DNA of 64,000 bases from Neoceratodus forsteri (lineage: Eukaryota; Chordata; Ceratodontiformes; Ceratodontidae): positions 55,198,001-55,262,000 of the forward strand of contig JADMNL010000028.1 of assembly GCA_016271365.2 (NCBI GenBank), read 5' to 3'. Each line of letters opens with the position of its first letter. Position 1 is the stretch's first letter. The notes beneath the pieces were generated by a model. That model saw nothing but the letters and a program-made list of their open reading frames with translations, was not told the origin of the DNA and did not search any database. Positions 50,777 to 61,276 of the stretch are shown one piece after another. The translations under genes and the position numbers were made by a program.

Positions 50777-52159
50777 CCATTTTCTTCATGTAATTCTCTG
50801 TTTGCTCCCCAAATAGAGAATTTCCCACAACAGGAAAATCCATGGCCTTAGACCGGGTATCCTGAGACAGGGTAGTACATCTGAGTACATCTGAGCCAAG
50901 CCATCCTGCGAAGTGCCACAAATGTAGCCATGGCTCTTGATGAAGCATCATTAGAGTCCACTGCAGCATGAAACTGCACCTTGTATGCCTCAATACCATC
51001 CATAGCCACCTGTTTCAGCTCCCTGGCAGGCTGGTCAGGGACTTGTTTCGCTAGGGCCAGCACAGTATCCCATCTGGATTTCTGGTACCTAGCAGCATTA
51101 GCCATATAATTTGCTTGTCTGAGTCCCAAGGATGCTGCCATGTACCGCTTCTTTGCCATAGCATCAATCTTCCTGGAGTCCTTCTCAGGGGTGTGAAGCT
51201 AGGGAATATTTGCTGTCACAGGCTGCACTGCACTACCCCACATGGCTGCATTGTTGAGTGAGGAAATCAGTGTCGGAGCCTGATAAGGTATACCTCTTGT
51301 CCATCCTTTTATCCACAGGAGGTATAGTGTGAGAAGTTTTTAAAACTTTTACTGTTTGTTTCCAAAAAGATTTATGCAAAGGAATAGACAGTCTCCTAGA
51401 CTCTGGAATATCCATCATTTCTACATAGTCTGGCTCCTCTTGGTCATCAACAGTTTCCTCAACAGGGAGCTGGAGAGTTTCAGCAACTTTTTTATAAAAC
51501 ATGAAATGAGAAGGGGACTCAGAAAGCCTTGGAGGAGAAATCCCTAGGGGCTATCTGGAGAGATGTCCGGATCAATGTGCACATCCAGATCTTCAAAACC
51601 ATATTCACTCTCCTCTTATTCCTCTTCCCCCTCCCCCAGTTCATAAAAATCCTCAAAATCACAATCTTGAACCGGTGGAACCGGCCGAACCGAACGCTTA
51701 CCTGAAGGTGTCGGTTCGGTTGGAACCGGAGAGAGAGAGACTGGACAATCTGAATTGCTTTAGCTATTTCCTCAGCAGTTGGGGAGAGAACTTTTGGCTC
51801 TACACTAGCTGACTTTCTAGTCCTTTTTGCTGGAACCGGCTCCTCAGAACTGGCTCTTCGTTGCCCGAGGAAGTATAGCCCTGGTCAGAGGGCACTCCCT
51901 CCAGTTCGGTTGGCACCGAACCGGGCTGGCCATCCGGGTCAGTGGACTTTTTGGCCTCCCTTTCCCTGAACCTACCAACTCTCTTATCTATGGTGGCAGC
52001 AGGGAAATTGTGACAAATCTGGCAGTCTGAATTGAGGTGGTCAAACCCCAGACAATAGACACATGTGGTGTGTGGGTCAGCCTTAGCAAAAGCTTCCCCA
52101 CAAACACTACAGTGTTGAAACCCAGTGGGTCCGGTTTTCCTTTTGGGTTTCTCAGACAT
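50577..52159 (-). pseudogene. DIRS gag-like ORF, frameshifted
   Basis: It starts at the ATG at 52159. The N-terminus has a zinc-binding pattern: CSVCGEAFAKADPHTTCVYC followed by HLNSDCQIC (residues 19-50). Next come an acidic, Pro-rich middle in several frames and ordered C-terminal blocks: LHKSFWKQTVKVLKTSHTIP (51350), MAKKRYMAASLGLRQANYMA (51159) and SSRAMATFVALRRMAWLRC (50920). The conserved zinc cluster suggests nucleic-acid binding. It overlaps the RT N-terminus at about 50577-50776. Confidence 0.8.
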
Positions 52160-53252
52160 AATGCCAGCCTAACCAACTTGCCCGTTTATGGCAATCCACC
52201 AAGCAAGACACCCTTATCGGTTCCCAACCGTGTCACGGGTCGTGGAAAAAACAGTAATGAAATCCGTTTTTTTTAGAACCGATAAGAATGGGGAACCCAA
52301 CTCTAAAAAAGGGCTAGTAGATTTTAAATATAACCTGATCGGTTCAAACCGAACCAATAAAGAATTACAAGTTCCACACAGAAAAAGTAAATGTAAAACC
52401 TATCTATTACTTACATTACGACAGACCAAGCTTAAACCGACCGGTTGCGGTTTAATTTCGGCTGAAAACCAAAAAATAATACTTTTAAACCGACAAAATG
52501 AACTGAGCAGAAGGAGAAATCTCTGGAGCGACTGTTCAGTGAGGCGGAGTAAAGAATCTGACAGTTTGTGTTTGAAGCACAACAGACAGAGTATTCAACC
52601 GAGCTAGCGCTCTAAGTTCCATGCCTGCATGGAAAGTTAACTATTTCACCTCCGGAGCAGTTCCAAACTGCGGTCATACTGCAATTGTCATAATATAGCA
52701 AGACTTCATGTTGTTTGAACAAGCATTTGTCAATGCTGAACGTTCGCTTGCAGGTATTTGCAGTGGTATTTGGCACTTGGACATGGCTAAAAAAAATTCA
52801 GTGACAAAGAAGTACAAGCATTTGTCGATGCCGATTGTTGCTTGCTTCTATGTGCTGCTGTTTAGGTATTTGGAAGTCATTGGAGTGCAAATATTGCAAA
52901 TTCGCAAACTTACGGGGGTGCGTAGGAACTGCACAACGCACACTTGTAAAACAGTCATTTTTATGAATTTTTTCACCAAATTTTCAACATAGCCATTTTA
53001 AGACCTCTGCTAATGAACAGTGTCACTGTGATTTTCTTAATGTGTCCCATACATTGATTTCGCACACCGACTGTGCCATTGTGCACTACATGGGTGGGAA
53101 CACATTTTGGGCAGGATGTGAAAAATGACAGCTGTACTGCTCATAAGGAGGTGTGGTAAAATGGCAATGTTGAAAATCTGGAGTGAAAATACTGAAAATT
53201 CACAAACTTATGAGCCTGTGTAGGAACTGCGCAATGCACCCTCGTAAAACAG

Positions 53253-53480
53253 TCATTTTTTGGAATTTTTGCACCAAATTTGAAACATGGAGTTTTTGGG
53301 ACCCCTTCTTATGAATGATGTCACTGTCATGGTATTATTCAGGCCCAAAGGGTGATTTCATGCAGTGACTGCGAAATCACCCTTCGGGCCCAAATAACGC
53401 CATGACAGTGACATCTTTCATGAGAAGAGGTCCCAAAAACCCCATGTTGAAAATTTGGTGCAAAAATTCCAAAAAATGCC
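53253..53480. repeat. 228-bp palindrome (family X2)
   Basis: Two ~107-bp arms around a 13-bp spacer (53360-53372). The inner 18 bp pair almost perfectly (GGCCCAAAGGGTGATTTC with GAAATCACCCTTCGGGCC), and the outer part (ATTTTTTGGAATTTTTGCACC...) shows only scattered mismatches. Confidence 0.93.
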
Positions 53481-53757
53481 TGAGATATGCAATAACGTTG
53501 AAACCCCTATCTTGCCATTATACAGCTTAGCGGCATTTCCTCAGTTCGTGGTCGGCTTTGAAGAGTGCAGATGTGTTCCAGGTCCACCAGGGATCATCGC
53601 GCCAAGCTCCAGAGGTAAGTATGGAGTGAGGGGGATGTGGGGAGGCTGGGTGCGCAGTGGGTGGGTGCGGGTTGTGGGAGGGGGGCCTGGGAGAAGCGCC
53701 GTGGGACCGTTTTCGATTTATAGGTTTAAAAAATAAAACAGACGACGTGGGACATTT

Positions 53758-53998
53758 GCCACACTGGGGTGGGATCCCAGCATGGCAGAAGGATGGCTGG
53801 GGGGGCAATGGAGCTGATGGAGGACTGGGCACCCCCGTCGGCAGAGGAGGCGGGACTGGATGTTTGCCACGCTGGGGTGGGCTCCCAGCATGGTAGAAGG
53901 ATGGCTGGGGGGGGCCTGGAGCCAACGGTGGATTGGACACCCCTGTCGGCAGATGATGCAGGACATTGGCCATGCTGGGGTGGGCTCCCAGCGTGGCA
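53758..53998. repeat. Hairpin repeats, ~106-bp period (family X2)
   Basis: Three inverted-repeat units GCCAyrCTGGGGTGGG...CCCAGCrTGGy start at 53758, 53866 and 53970. They are the reverse-strand equivalents of the last hairpin in X1 (29118). Confidence 0.75.
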
Positions 53999-54215
53999 GC
54001 AAATATTTTGAGGGGCGGCGTGATGTGGTGCTGTATATGACAGTGGTGGTTTTCTTTGAAGAGAAGACCACCACTGTCATACCCAGCACCGCGTCTGGAT
54101 TGGTGCAGGACTGCCACACCTGCTCTATGGAGCAGGGCATTGCAGGAGAGGGGCACACCTCCAAAGTGTCTCATTCTCCCAAGACATTCCTTGCGCATGC
54201 GCGCAATCAAACGTA

Positions 54216-55294
54216 AAAAGGTTATAGGGGTTGAAGTTGGAAGTCATCTGGTGTCAAGCAACCATAAAACTGTTTGGCTTGAAATCATTGCAAAGGAAGA
54301 CCTTAGCCACTCAAGGATCAAGGTCTATGATTTCAAGAAAGCAAATTTCACAGAGATGAGAAGTTGCCTCAGGAAGGCACTGGAAGAAAAGCCTCCTGTG
54401 GGAGTAGAGAAGAGTTGGAACCACCTTAAAGAGGCAACAAGTCAGCAGGAGGATGCATAAGAATAGTCAGGAAAACAAAGAGGAGGAGAAACCTGATTTG
54501 GTTCACAAGGGATGTACAAGGCACGATAAGGGAGAAGAAGAAAAAAGCATTTAAAAGGTACAAAGCCTCTAAAAAGGATGAGGACATGAATCTTTATAGA
54601 ATCAAATTGAAGGAAGTCAGTAGAAAAATCAGGGCAGCCAAGGCGCAAGCAGAGTAAAATATTGTGTGTGACATATCGTGAGGTGCCAAGAATTTCTTCA
54701 GATATATTAGTGATAGGAAGAAGAACAAGGAGAATAGTCAGACTCAAATTGGAGGAGGAGCTGGTTGAAGAGGACACTGAAAAAGCTGCAGCACTGAATG
54801 AATACTTCTGTTCAGTATTTGCGAATGAAGCAGAGGGAGATGGAACCAACCTGATAGCTGGAAAAATATAAGCCGAGGGTGTTGACTTGAGCCTTTTTTC
54901 ATTAGAAAGTGTTATGAAAGAATTAGGAAAGCTAAAAATAGACAAGGCCATGGGACCAGATGGGATTCATTCAAGGAAACTAGGAGAACTAAGAGAGGTG
55001 CTAACAGCAGCTCTGATGGATCTCTTTTAACAAGTTTCTACAAGAAGGGATAGTTCCAGAGGGCTGGAAGAGTGCCACAGTGGTCCCTGTTCACAAGGAG
55101 GAGGAGTCAGGAAACTTCAGGCCAGTCAGTCTGACCTCTGTGGTGGATAAACTGATGGAATCCCTGCTCAGGGAGGGGATTGTTGAGTTTCTGGAGGCCA
55201 GCAGGCAGCAGGACTCCTGGCAGCACAGGTTCACAACAGTCAAATTCTACCAGACCAACCTAATACAGCTTTTTGGGGAGTGTTTTAAAAAACT
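54216..55294 (+). mobile_element. CR1-like LINE, forward (copy D, segment 4)
   Basis: Continuation of CR1 from 47082. The endonuclease C-terminus (SHLVSSNHKTVWLEI, 54235-54290), the linker to RT (FKKANFTEMRSCLRKALEEK) and the RT N-terminus (LNEYFCSVFANE 54797, KIDKAMGPDGIHSRKL 54935, NFRPVSLTSVVDKLMESL 55110) are visible. Several frameshifts and stops occur. It is cut at about 55295. Confidence 0.85.
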
Positions 55295-55570
55295 GAAACT
55301 CGGAATTTTAACACCCTGTATCCCGAGTCCAATAGCCCGACATGACACTCACCCGATAGGCTACCCCATGACCACTGAAAGCCCAACACTACAACTTGCC
55401 AGGATGTGGAGATTATTATGGTATTTTAGGGGGTGCACAAACACAGCATAAGTCCAGTGTTGGGCTTTCCATGGTTGAGATGGTGGTCCATCAGGAAATA
55501 GCCATGTCCGGAGGTCAGGCTCAGGATCCTGGGGTTTGGGATTCTCAGCGTTGGGCTTCTGTCATATATC
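55295..55570. mobile_element. Unclassified ~275-bp insertion in CR1
   Basis: Sequence foreign to CR1 between the RT blocks that should be adjacent (NLIQLF and WTRKEWZTYSCLPGL-like sequence at 55610). It contains a spaced inverted repeat, GAAAGCCCAACACT at 55378 and AGTGTTGGGCTTTC at 55457, and repeated GTTGGGCTT words. I see no clear terminal repeats or target duplication. Confidence 0.5.
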
Positions 55571-56815
55571 CATTTTTTGACTGGGTCACAAGGACAGTGG
55601 ACCAGGAAAGAGTGGTAGACATACAGTTGTCTACCTGGACTTTAGTAAGGACTTTGACTCTGTACCCCACAGAAGGCTGCTAAAGAAGCTAAGGTGGGAA
55701 GGAGTGGGGGAATATTATTGCGGGTAAGAAACTGGTTGGAGGGCAGAATTCAGAAGGTCATGGTAAATGGAACCACATCTAGCAACAGAGAAGTGACAAG
55801 CGGGGTGCCCCAAGGGTCGGTCCTGGGGCCTCCACTCTTCAACATATTCACTTTTGCGACATCACAGAGGAGCTGGGGGGAGCGTGTGCTTATTTGCAGA
55901 TGACACTAGGCTCCGAAATAGGGTCAACACAGTGGAGGGGGTAAATCAAATGAGGGATTACCACCACAAACCTGAAAAATGGTCTTCCGTATGGCGACTA
56001 AAATTTAATGCCAAGAAGTGTAAGATCATACACTTTGGAATGGGCAACACCAGGGCCAAATACTATTGAGAGGAAAAACTTACTGCCTTGAGCCAAGAGC
56101 ATGATTTAGGGGTCAGCATTTCAGAAGACTTGAAGGTTGGTAGCCAGTGTAAGAAAGCAGCACTAAAAGCAAACCGTGTGCTGGGATGCATAGGTAGGGG
56201 CATCATGCTGGGATGCATAGGTAGGGGCATCATTAGCAGAAGTAGGGAGGTGGTACTACCTCTATACAGGTCATTGGTGAGGCCCCACATCAAGTACGGA
56301 GTGCAGTTCAGTACACTGTACCTGAGGAAGGATATTGACATGGTAGAGACAGTCTAAAGGAGGGCAACAAAAATGATACATTGACTCCAGGAAAACAACT
56401 ACAAGGACAGCCTGGTGGAGCTCAATATGTACTCTGGGGCAACGGTGGGATAGGGGTGGTATGATAGAGACCTTTAAGTACTACAAAGGTTTAATCAGAG
56501 TCCAGACAAATAAGCTGTTCCAGCTGAATGCATCCACAGTGACGTGAGTTCGTGGCCTGAGGCTGGGTGGGAAGTTTCAAGAGCAATGAGTGCAAGTTCT
56601 TTTTCATGGAGAGAGTGGTGGCACCATGGAATAAATTACCTGAGGAGATGGTGGATGCCAAGACAGGGAATTCAAGAATGCATGGGATAGATACAAAGGA
56701 AATGTGGCAACAAAAACAGAGATTATGGGGGAGGGGGTAGTCCAAAACATGGGCAGACTAGATGGATCACCAGTCCCCATCTGCTGACACAATCTATATG
56801 TTAGGAGGGCTGAAA
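55571..56815 (+). mobile_element. CR1-like LINE, forward (copy D, segment 5, 3' end)
   Basis: RT core and 3' end: [20 protein letters not shown] degenerate at 55610, [15 protein letters not shown] (55725), [17 protein letters not shown] (55797) and the FADD box in [11 protein letters not shown] (55885). The C-terminus follows with LNAKKCKIIHFG-like sequence (56005), HDLGVSISEDLKV (56100), a duplicated LGCIGRGI (56180 and 56210) and LVRPHIKYGVQF (56275). It ends near GGCAGACTAGATGGATCACC...CTGACACAATCTATATG at about 56800. Inactive. Confidence 0.87.
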
Positions 56816-57927
56816 GCCCAAAGTTCAATGGTGGTGGGAGGGGAGCTCCACCCACATTCCCTCTAATCTCAGCACTTCCATTGCTCCACTTCCAGCATTT
56901 TGCAATCCGGGCTCTTGCGGTTGCTGGTGTGGTTGGACTCTCTTTTCCTGCTCATTCCCTGTTTTGTTTTCTCTCCTTCCCTCTCTTTCTCATTCTGCCT
57001 GCTCCATGTGCTGCCCTTAATCATTTCCATCACCCTGTTTTCTCTGTGTGTCCTCCCATTTGTTCTTCCCCTCCCCACTCCATTCTCTCCTCCGTTACCT
57101 GGTTGTCTCCCATTTGGTTTTCCCTCCTCTCTCCTGTTTGTTTCTTTTGGGCCCTCCCTCCAGCTACTGCCTCCACTCTACTTCTTCTGACCCAACAATT
57201 AATGTTCACCTATCCTGCCTACAGGATCCATTATGGTGCAGCTGGACATTCGCTCCTCGGAGCGTTGCATTTTGGCTTGCATACTGTGGCTGCACCAGCT
57301 CAGTAGACCGCTGACCTGGACTGACAGGTTTCTGAGCCGAAGGACTCTATTTTCCGGACAGGACTGTCTACTACTCAGTAAAATCCATTGCACTGTCATT
57401 CCAGCTGTGCAGTATCTGATGTACACACTGCTTGCTGTGTGCCTGATTCATTCTCCTGCTCTGTGGTGGATGCCTCCGTGACTCCCTGCAGCCTAATCAG
57501 ACTCATAATCACAAAATAACACTTAAGCATTTTCACTCGTTAAGCTACCCACTCCAAGCTCCTCATGTTTCCCATACCTGCAACATCCTCCAAATCATTC
57601 GACTCCTGCTCCTCCTCTCCAGACATTTCTGCCATTTTAACTGTATTGCACACTGCCTACATTGTGTCTGTCTAGGCTGAAAACACTTGGAGAGTACATC
57701 CACTGAAGCGCTGCCTGCCACACCAAGTGACACCAACAACTAGCGGCTCACTTTCCAGCTGTGTTTCTGGATGTGAAGTTCCTTTCTCTGTCCCTGCTGC
57801 CTCATGCTTACCTGAGCTTTCCATCACTTGCCAGAACACCTCAGTTTCCGCTTCATCTGTGGAATGACTGTGTGCAGCCACCTAGCCCTCTTCTGGACCA
57901 ACCCCCAAATGAGCAGTATCTCTCTCT

Positions 57928-57966
<39 letters not shown>
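56816..57966. other. Unassigned pyrimidine-rich sequence
   Basis: About 1.1 kb. 56940-57190 is rich in CTCC/TTCC runs on the plus strand; open frames there are Leu/Pro/Ser rich and look non-coding. No LINE, DIRS or SINE motif is visible. It ends in a TA simple repeat (57939-57968) at the border of the foldback element. Confidence 0.45.
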
Positions 57967-57971
<5 letters not shown>

Positions 57972-58349
57972 GTAAAAAACTCTGTTTAATGCATTAGTTA
58001 GGGTTGTTCCACAGTGACAAAAGTGAGGAAATTCGATGTTAGGGTTGAAAACCCTAACTACCAATTCACCCCCCCAGCACCACACACACACACACATATG
58101 CAAGTATGGGGGAGGAACAAGTCAACACAACCAATGACAGACATCCAGCAGCAGGTGACAAAAATAACAATTGTCTAAATGTACTACGAGACATCCTCAC
58201 CCACCTGACCAGGTACTGCATGCTCAGTGGAGATCTACAGCAAAACTGAGGCCATGTACACCAAATGTACACATCCTGATTGCAGCTGCACACAACGTAC
58301 CACACTTAGTAGTTGCATGGCCTTACCTACCGATGCCCCACACCACACG
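57967..58349 (+). repeat. Left terminal inverted repeat of the foldback element
   Basis: 383-bp arm. It differs from the right arm mainly by single substitutions and by a shorter CA tract (58080-58097 against TG at 60000-60032). Confidence 0.88.
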
Positions 58350-59737
58350 ACAACTGGTACTGTGCCATTATTCAATATAAATGCTGAAGGTCCATGATGA
58401 CAGTTGTAGAAATGTTTTAACACTAGTGAGTATACATTAATTAAGAGAAGTACATAGATTAACTACAAGACACTAGCATGCTCAAGATAAAAGTAATGTT
58501 ACATTTAGTAGGTGATTTACATAATAGTACATTTACTGCAACGGTTTACTCAAGATAGAGAGGCTGATGTAAACGTATGGAAAAGCATTGCCTGTTCAAC
58601 GCTGTGAAATTCGTACTGCCAGTATCAGATGCATTATTACTGATGAAGGTGTACTGCTGATGTACATACATAGACCTTCAATGTGTTTCAATACTAAAAT
58701 TACAGTTAGTATTCTTTGTAAGAAACAGTGTAATTGCATGGATCAGGCCAAGCAACTGTAAATATCATAGCACTACTGAGCCAACAATGACGTACCTGTA
58801 TCGGAGATGTATATAGGATAGATTTTCCTGTAGGCACTTACTGAGTATGTTGTACCTGATAAAGACAATCTCATGCATCTGTGATGACTAACTTATTCAA
58901 ATAGTAATACATTTACTATTGTTGCAATGAGTGATCTATGCCACTTATGGACACAGTGTAATTTTGTTAACAGTTGTTTCATAGTAAGGCTGTATGCCTA
59001 GTGTTTGAGTTGCCACACTTCTGTCACTGATGCTATCAAAGTGATAACTATGTTAATTGTGGTACAACAGGAATCAAGTAGGTATGGTGTAGATATAAAC
59101 AGAATGTCTTTTAGTATTGATTTAACTCACAATGGGGTAAGTGTACTAGGACAGCAGGGGTTATTCTCCATCACTGACTCTGTCAGTTATAATCACAGTA
59201 AGGTTTCGATGACTGTAATGATCAAGTTACACTGTTCATCTTCATGAGTTCATATTCACAGCCATTCTCCAGTAACTAGACAGTGTACGGTGTAACTGGG
59301 TGGGGCACTATGTTGCAAAGCTGCTGCAGTGCCTAGCAGAGGGAGAGTATCTACTCATAAAGACAATTAAGCAATAAGGCATGACCAACAGTTATGTTAA
59401 ATGGTCTGTTAATCACCCTGAAGGGGTTTAATGTTGAATGAGGCATAGCCGAGTGCCACGTGTCGCAAGACACTGATAAACTGACCATTAACATAATACC
59501 TGGGAGTGGCTTATTGCTATCATAATAAAACTGTTTTTTAAATAACATTAAACCATGTTCATCATATGGCTAGGCTCTACATATATGTTAATAAAAACTA
59601 AACATAAGGCTGTTACAATGTTTACAGTCAATTAGAAAGCTGCATTTCTCAAACCCTTGGTATAATCAGAGATATTATACCTGTACAACTCCTTGGTTTT
59701 GCTGAACTGTATTGCTCAGGTGGCCCACCACATGTGA

Positions 59738-60143
59738 TGTGGTCTGGTTTGGGGCATCAGTAGGTAAGGCCATGCAACTACTAAGTGTGGTACGTTGTGT
59801 GCAGCTGCAATCAGGGATGTGTACGTTTGATGTACATGGCCTCAGTTTTGCTGTTGATCTCCACTGAGCATGCAGTACCTGGTCAGGTGGGTGGGGATGT
59901 CTCATAGTACATTTAGACAATTGTTTGTTATTTCTGTCACCTGCTGCTGGATGTCTGTCATTGGTTGTGTTGACTTGGTCCTCCCCCATACTTGCATATG
60001 TGTGTGTGTGTGTGTGTGTGTCTGTGTGTGTGTGGTGCTGGGGGTGAATTCATAGTTAGGGTTTTCAACTCTAACATCGAATTTCCTCACTTTTGTCGCT
60101 GTGGAACAACCCTAATGCATTAAACAGAGTTTTTTTGCCTCTA
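59738..60143 (-). repeat. Right terminal inverted repeat of the foldback element
   Basis: 406-bp arm including a longer (TG)n tract at 60000-60032. It ends CCTCTA. Confidence 0.88.
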
Positions 60144-60655
60144 ATTTCCCTTCTTTTTGAGAATGATAACGAGAAATAGTGAATGTAATGCAGCGGGGCC
60201 TCGCGCTCCCACCACGTAATGCGGTGGCGGGCGGGCCCTACGCTCCCGACACGTGATGTCTTGAGGCATAGTAACAGGAACAGCAATGCAAACAGAAGCA
60301 CTAACAGTGGCACACATGGTAACGCAAGTGCGAATGAGAACAGAAAGGGTAACGGACACGGTGGCGTAGACGGGAACGGTCTACCACGTGATGTGTTGTC
60401 ACATAGTAACATTTTGCCTGCAAACGGAAATTTCAATGGGCTTGGTGACGCAAACTAAAACAGAAACAGTACTGTAGACACAAATGGCAAAAAATAACAG
60501 AAACGCAACTGAAAATGAAAACACCAAGGATAACACACATGGTGGCGCAAACGTCAACGGTAAGTGAAACGGGTACGGAACTGCAAGTAGAAAGGGCAAC
60601 AGTAACAGTAATGTAAGCACACAGGCTGGTTTTCCCCAAACCCTGCGTAGAGAAG
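60144..60655. repeat. Degenerate hexanucleotide array (AACGGN-like)
   Basis: From about 60270 to 60630 the sequence can be written in blocks of six with a near-constant AAC or AAT at the same phase (aacagg aacagc aatgca aacaga ...). A 26-bp word CACGTGATGTnTTGnnnCATAGTAAC occurs at 60250 and 60385, and a shorter relative CACGTAATG at 60213. The translated plus strand is Asn/Gly rich and the minus strand Val/Thr rich. This follows from the period and is not evidence of a gene. Confidence 0.7.
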
Positions 60656-61137
60656 AAAAAATTACTCACCTTAGTAATGTTGTTTCTTCTAATGGAGTCT
60701 TGCTATATTATGACAATTGCAGTTTGTCCCACCATTAGAACTGCTCCGGAGGTGAAAGAGTTAACTCCCATTCTAAGAATGGAACTTGGAGCGTGAGTTC
60801 AGTTAGAGAAGCTCTATCTGGGTTATTTCAAACCTAAACTGTCAGATCTTTATGAGCAAAACTCACTAAGGTCTGTGTGGAAGCTGTAACCTACACTAGC
60901 CAACTGGCTACCTGACTATTAACACATATCCCTGCTCCCAACACAAAGACTCAAGTCAGGGACTGGAAGTAATAATATAATATAATAATATGAGCAGTAA
61001 TATAAGATAAAATAAAAACACCACACCCCAAAACCTCAAGAAGGGGTGGAAAACATATAATGGGCATAACTAGTGCCCACACTAGGCTGCCCACCCCATA
61101 CCCAAGTAGAAGTTCTGAGAGGGGCAGGCTGGGGGGG

Positions 61138-61245
61138 AGGTCATAATATAGCAAGACTCCGTTAGAAGAAACAACATTACTAAGGTGAGTAATTTTTCTT
61201 CAAACAACATGAAGTCTTGCTATATTATGACAGTTGCAGACTACA
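61138..61245. repeat. DIRS internal complementary region (third DIRS)
   Basis: TCATAATATAGCAAGACTCC...AAGGTGAGTAA joins TTCAAACAACATGAAGTCTT at about 61200, the same design as at 47510-47615. Confidence 0.9.
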
Positions 61246-61276
61246 CAGCAGTACCTCCATGGAGGAGGGACAGAAC

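Larger units (their letters stand above)
47083..52720 (-). mobile_element. DIRS retrotransposon, complete structure but decayed coding, antisense
   Basis: A 5.6-kb DIRS. The terminal inverted repeats (47083-47330 and 52540-52720) share GAGTTAACTATTTC-type sequence and CATGCCTGCATGGAAAG. The internal complementary region is at 47510-47615. On the minus strand lie gag (52159-50577), RT/RNase H (50776-48679) and recombinase (48790-47650), all with frame breaks. It is the same family as 60664-64000 and the fragment at 14635-15193, and different from 33859-38972. It is inserted in the endonuclease region of CR1 copy D, with family X directly at its 5' end. Confidence 0.9.
52720..54215 (-). mobile_element. 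Family X repeat, inverted copy (X2)
   Basis: It starts with CAAGCATTTGTCAATGCTGA, the reverse complement of the right end of X1 and X3. Two ~297-bp tandem units follow (phased by CTTACGGGGGTGCGTAGGAA at 52910 and CTTATGAGCCTGTGTAGG at 53207), then a 228-bp palindrome (53253-53480). A region matching 29290-29470 in reverse comes next, then hairpins at 53758, 53866 and 53970, and an 18-bp-stem hairpin at 54037-54082. The element lacks the ~450-bp right-hand block of the other copies. It sits between the DIRS 5' end and CR1 copy D. Confidence 0.65.
57967..60143. mobile_element. Foldback element with ~390-bp terminal inverted repeats
   Basis: The arms 57967-58349 and 59738-60143 are inverted copies. 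They share AACTCTGTTTAATGCATTAG, TAGGGTTGTTCCACAGTGAC, TAGGGTTGAAAACCCTAAC-like sequence, a (CA/TG)n tract, GACAGACATCCAGCAGCAGG and GGCCATGTACA. The outer ends are TAGAGG and CCTCTA, with a TA that may be a target duplication. The 1.39-kb centre (58350-59737) is AT-rich, and the longest open frame is 80 codons with no protein similarity I recognise. A non-autonomous DNA transposon of the foldback type is the best reading. Confidence 0.8.

Noticed and set aside
52188..52607. Plus-strand open frame of 139 codons in the DIRS leader
   Set aside because: It lies antisense to the DIRS 5' leader and terminal repeat, has no family features and is not kept in the copy at 14635-15193.
56881..57314. 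Possible exon in the pyrimidine-rich segment
   Set aside because: Leu/Pro/Ser-rich translation from CT-rich DNA, overlapping frames of similar length and no convincing splice pair.
57936..58100. TA and CA simple repeats as a regulatory Z-DNA or promoter element
   Set aside because: They are ordinary microsatellites; the CA tract is part of the foldback arm and is mirrored in the other arm.
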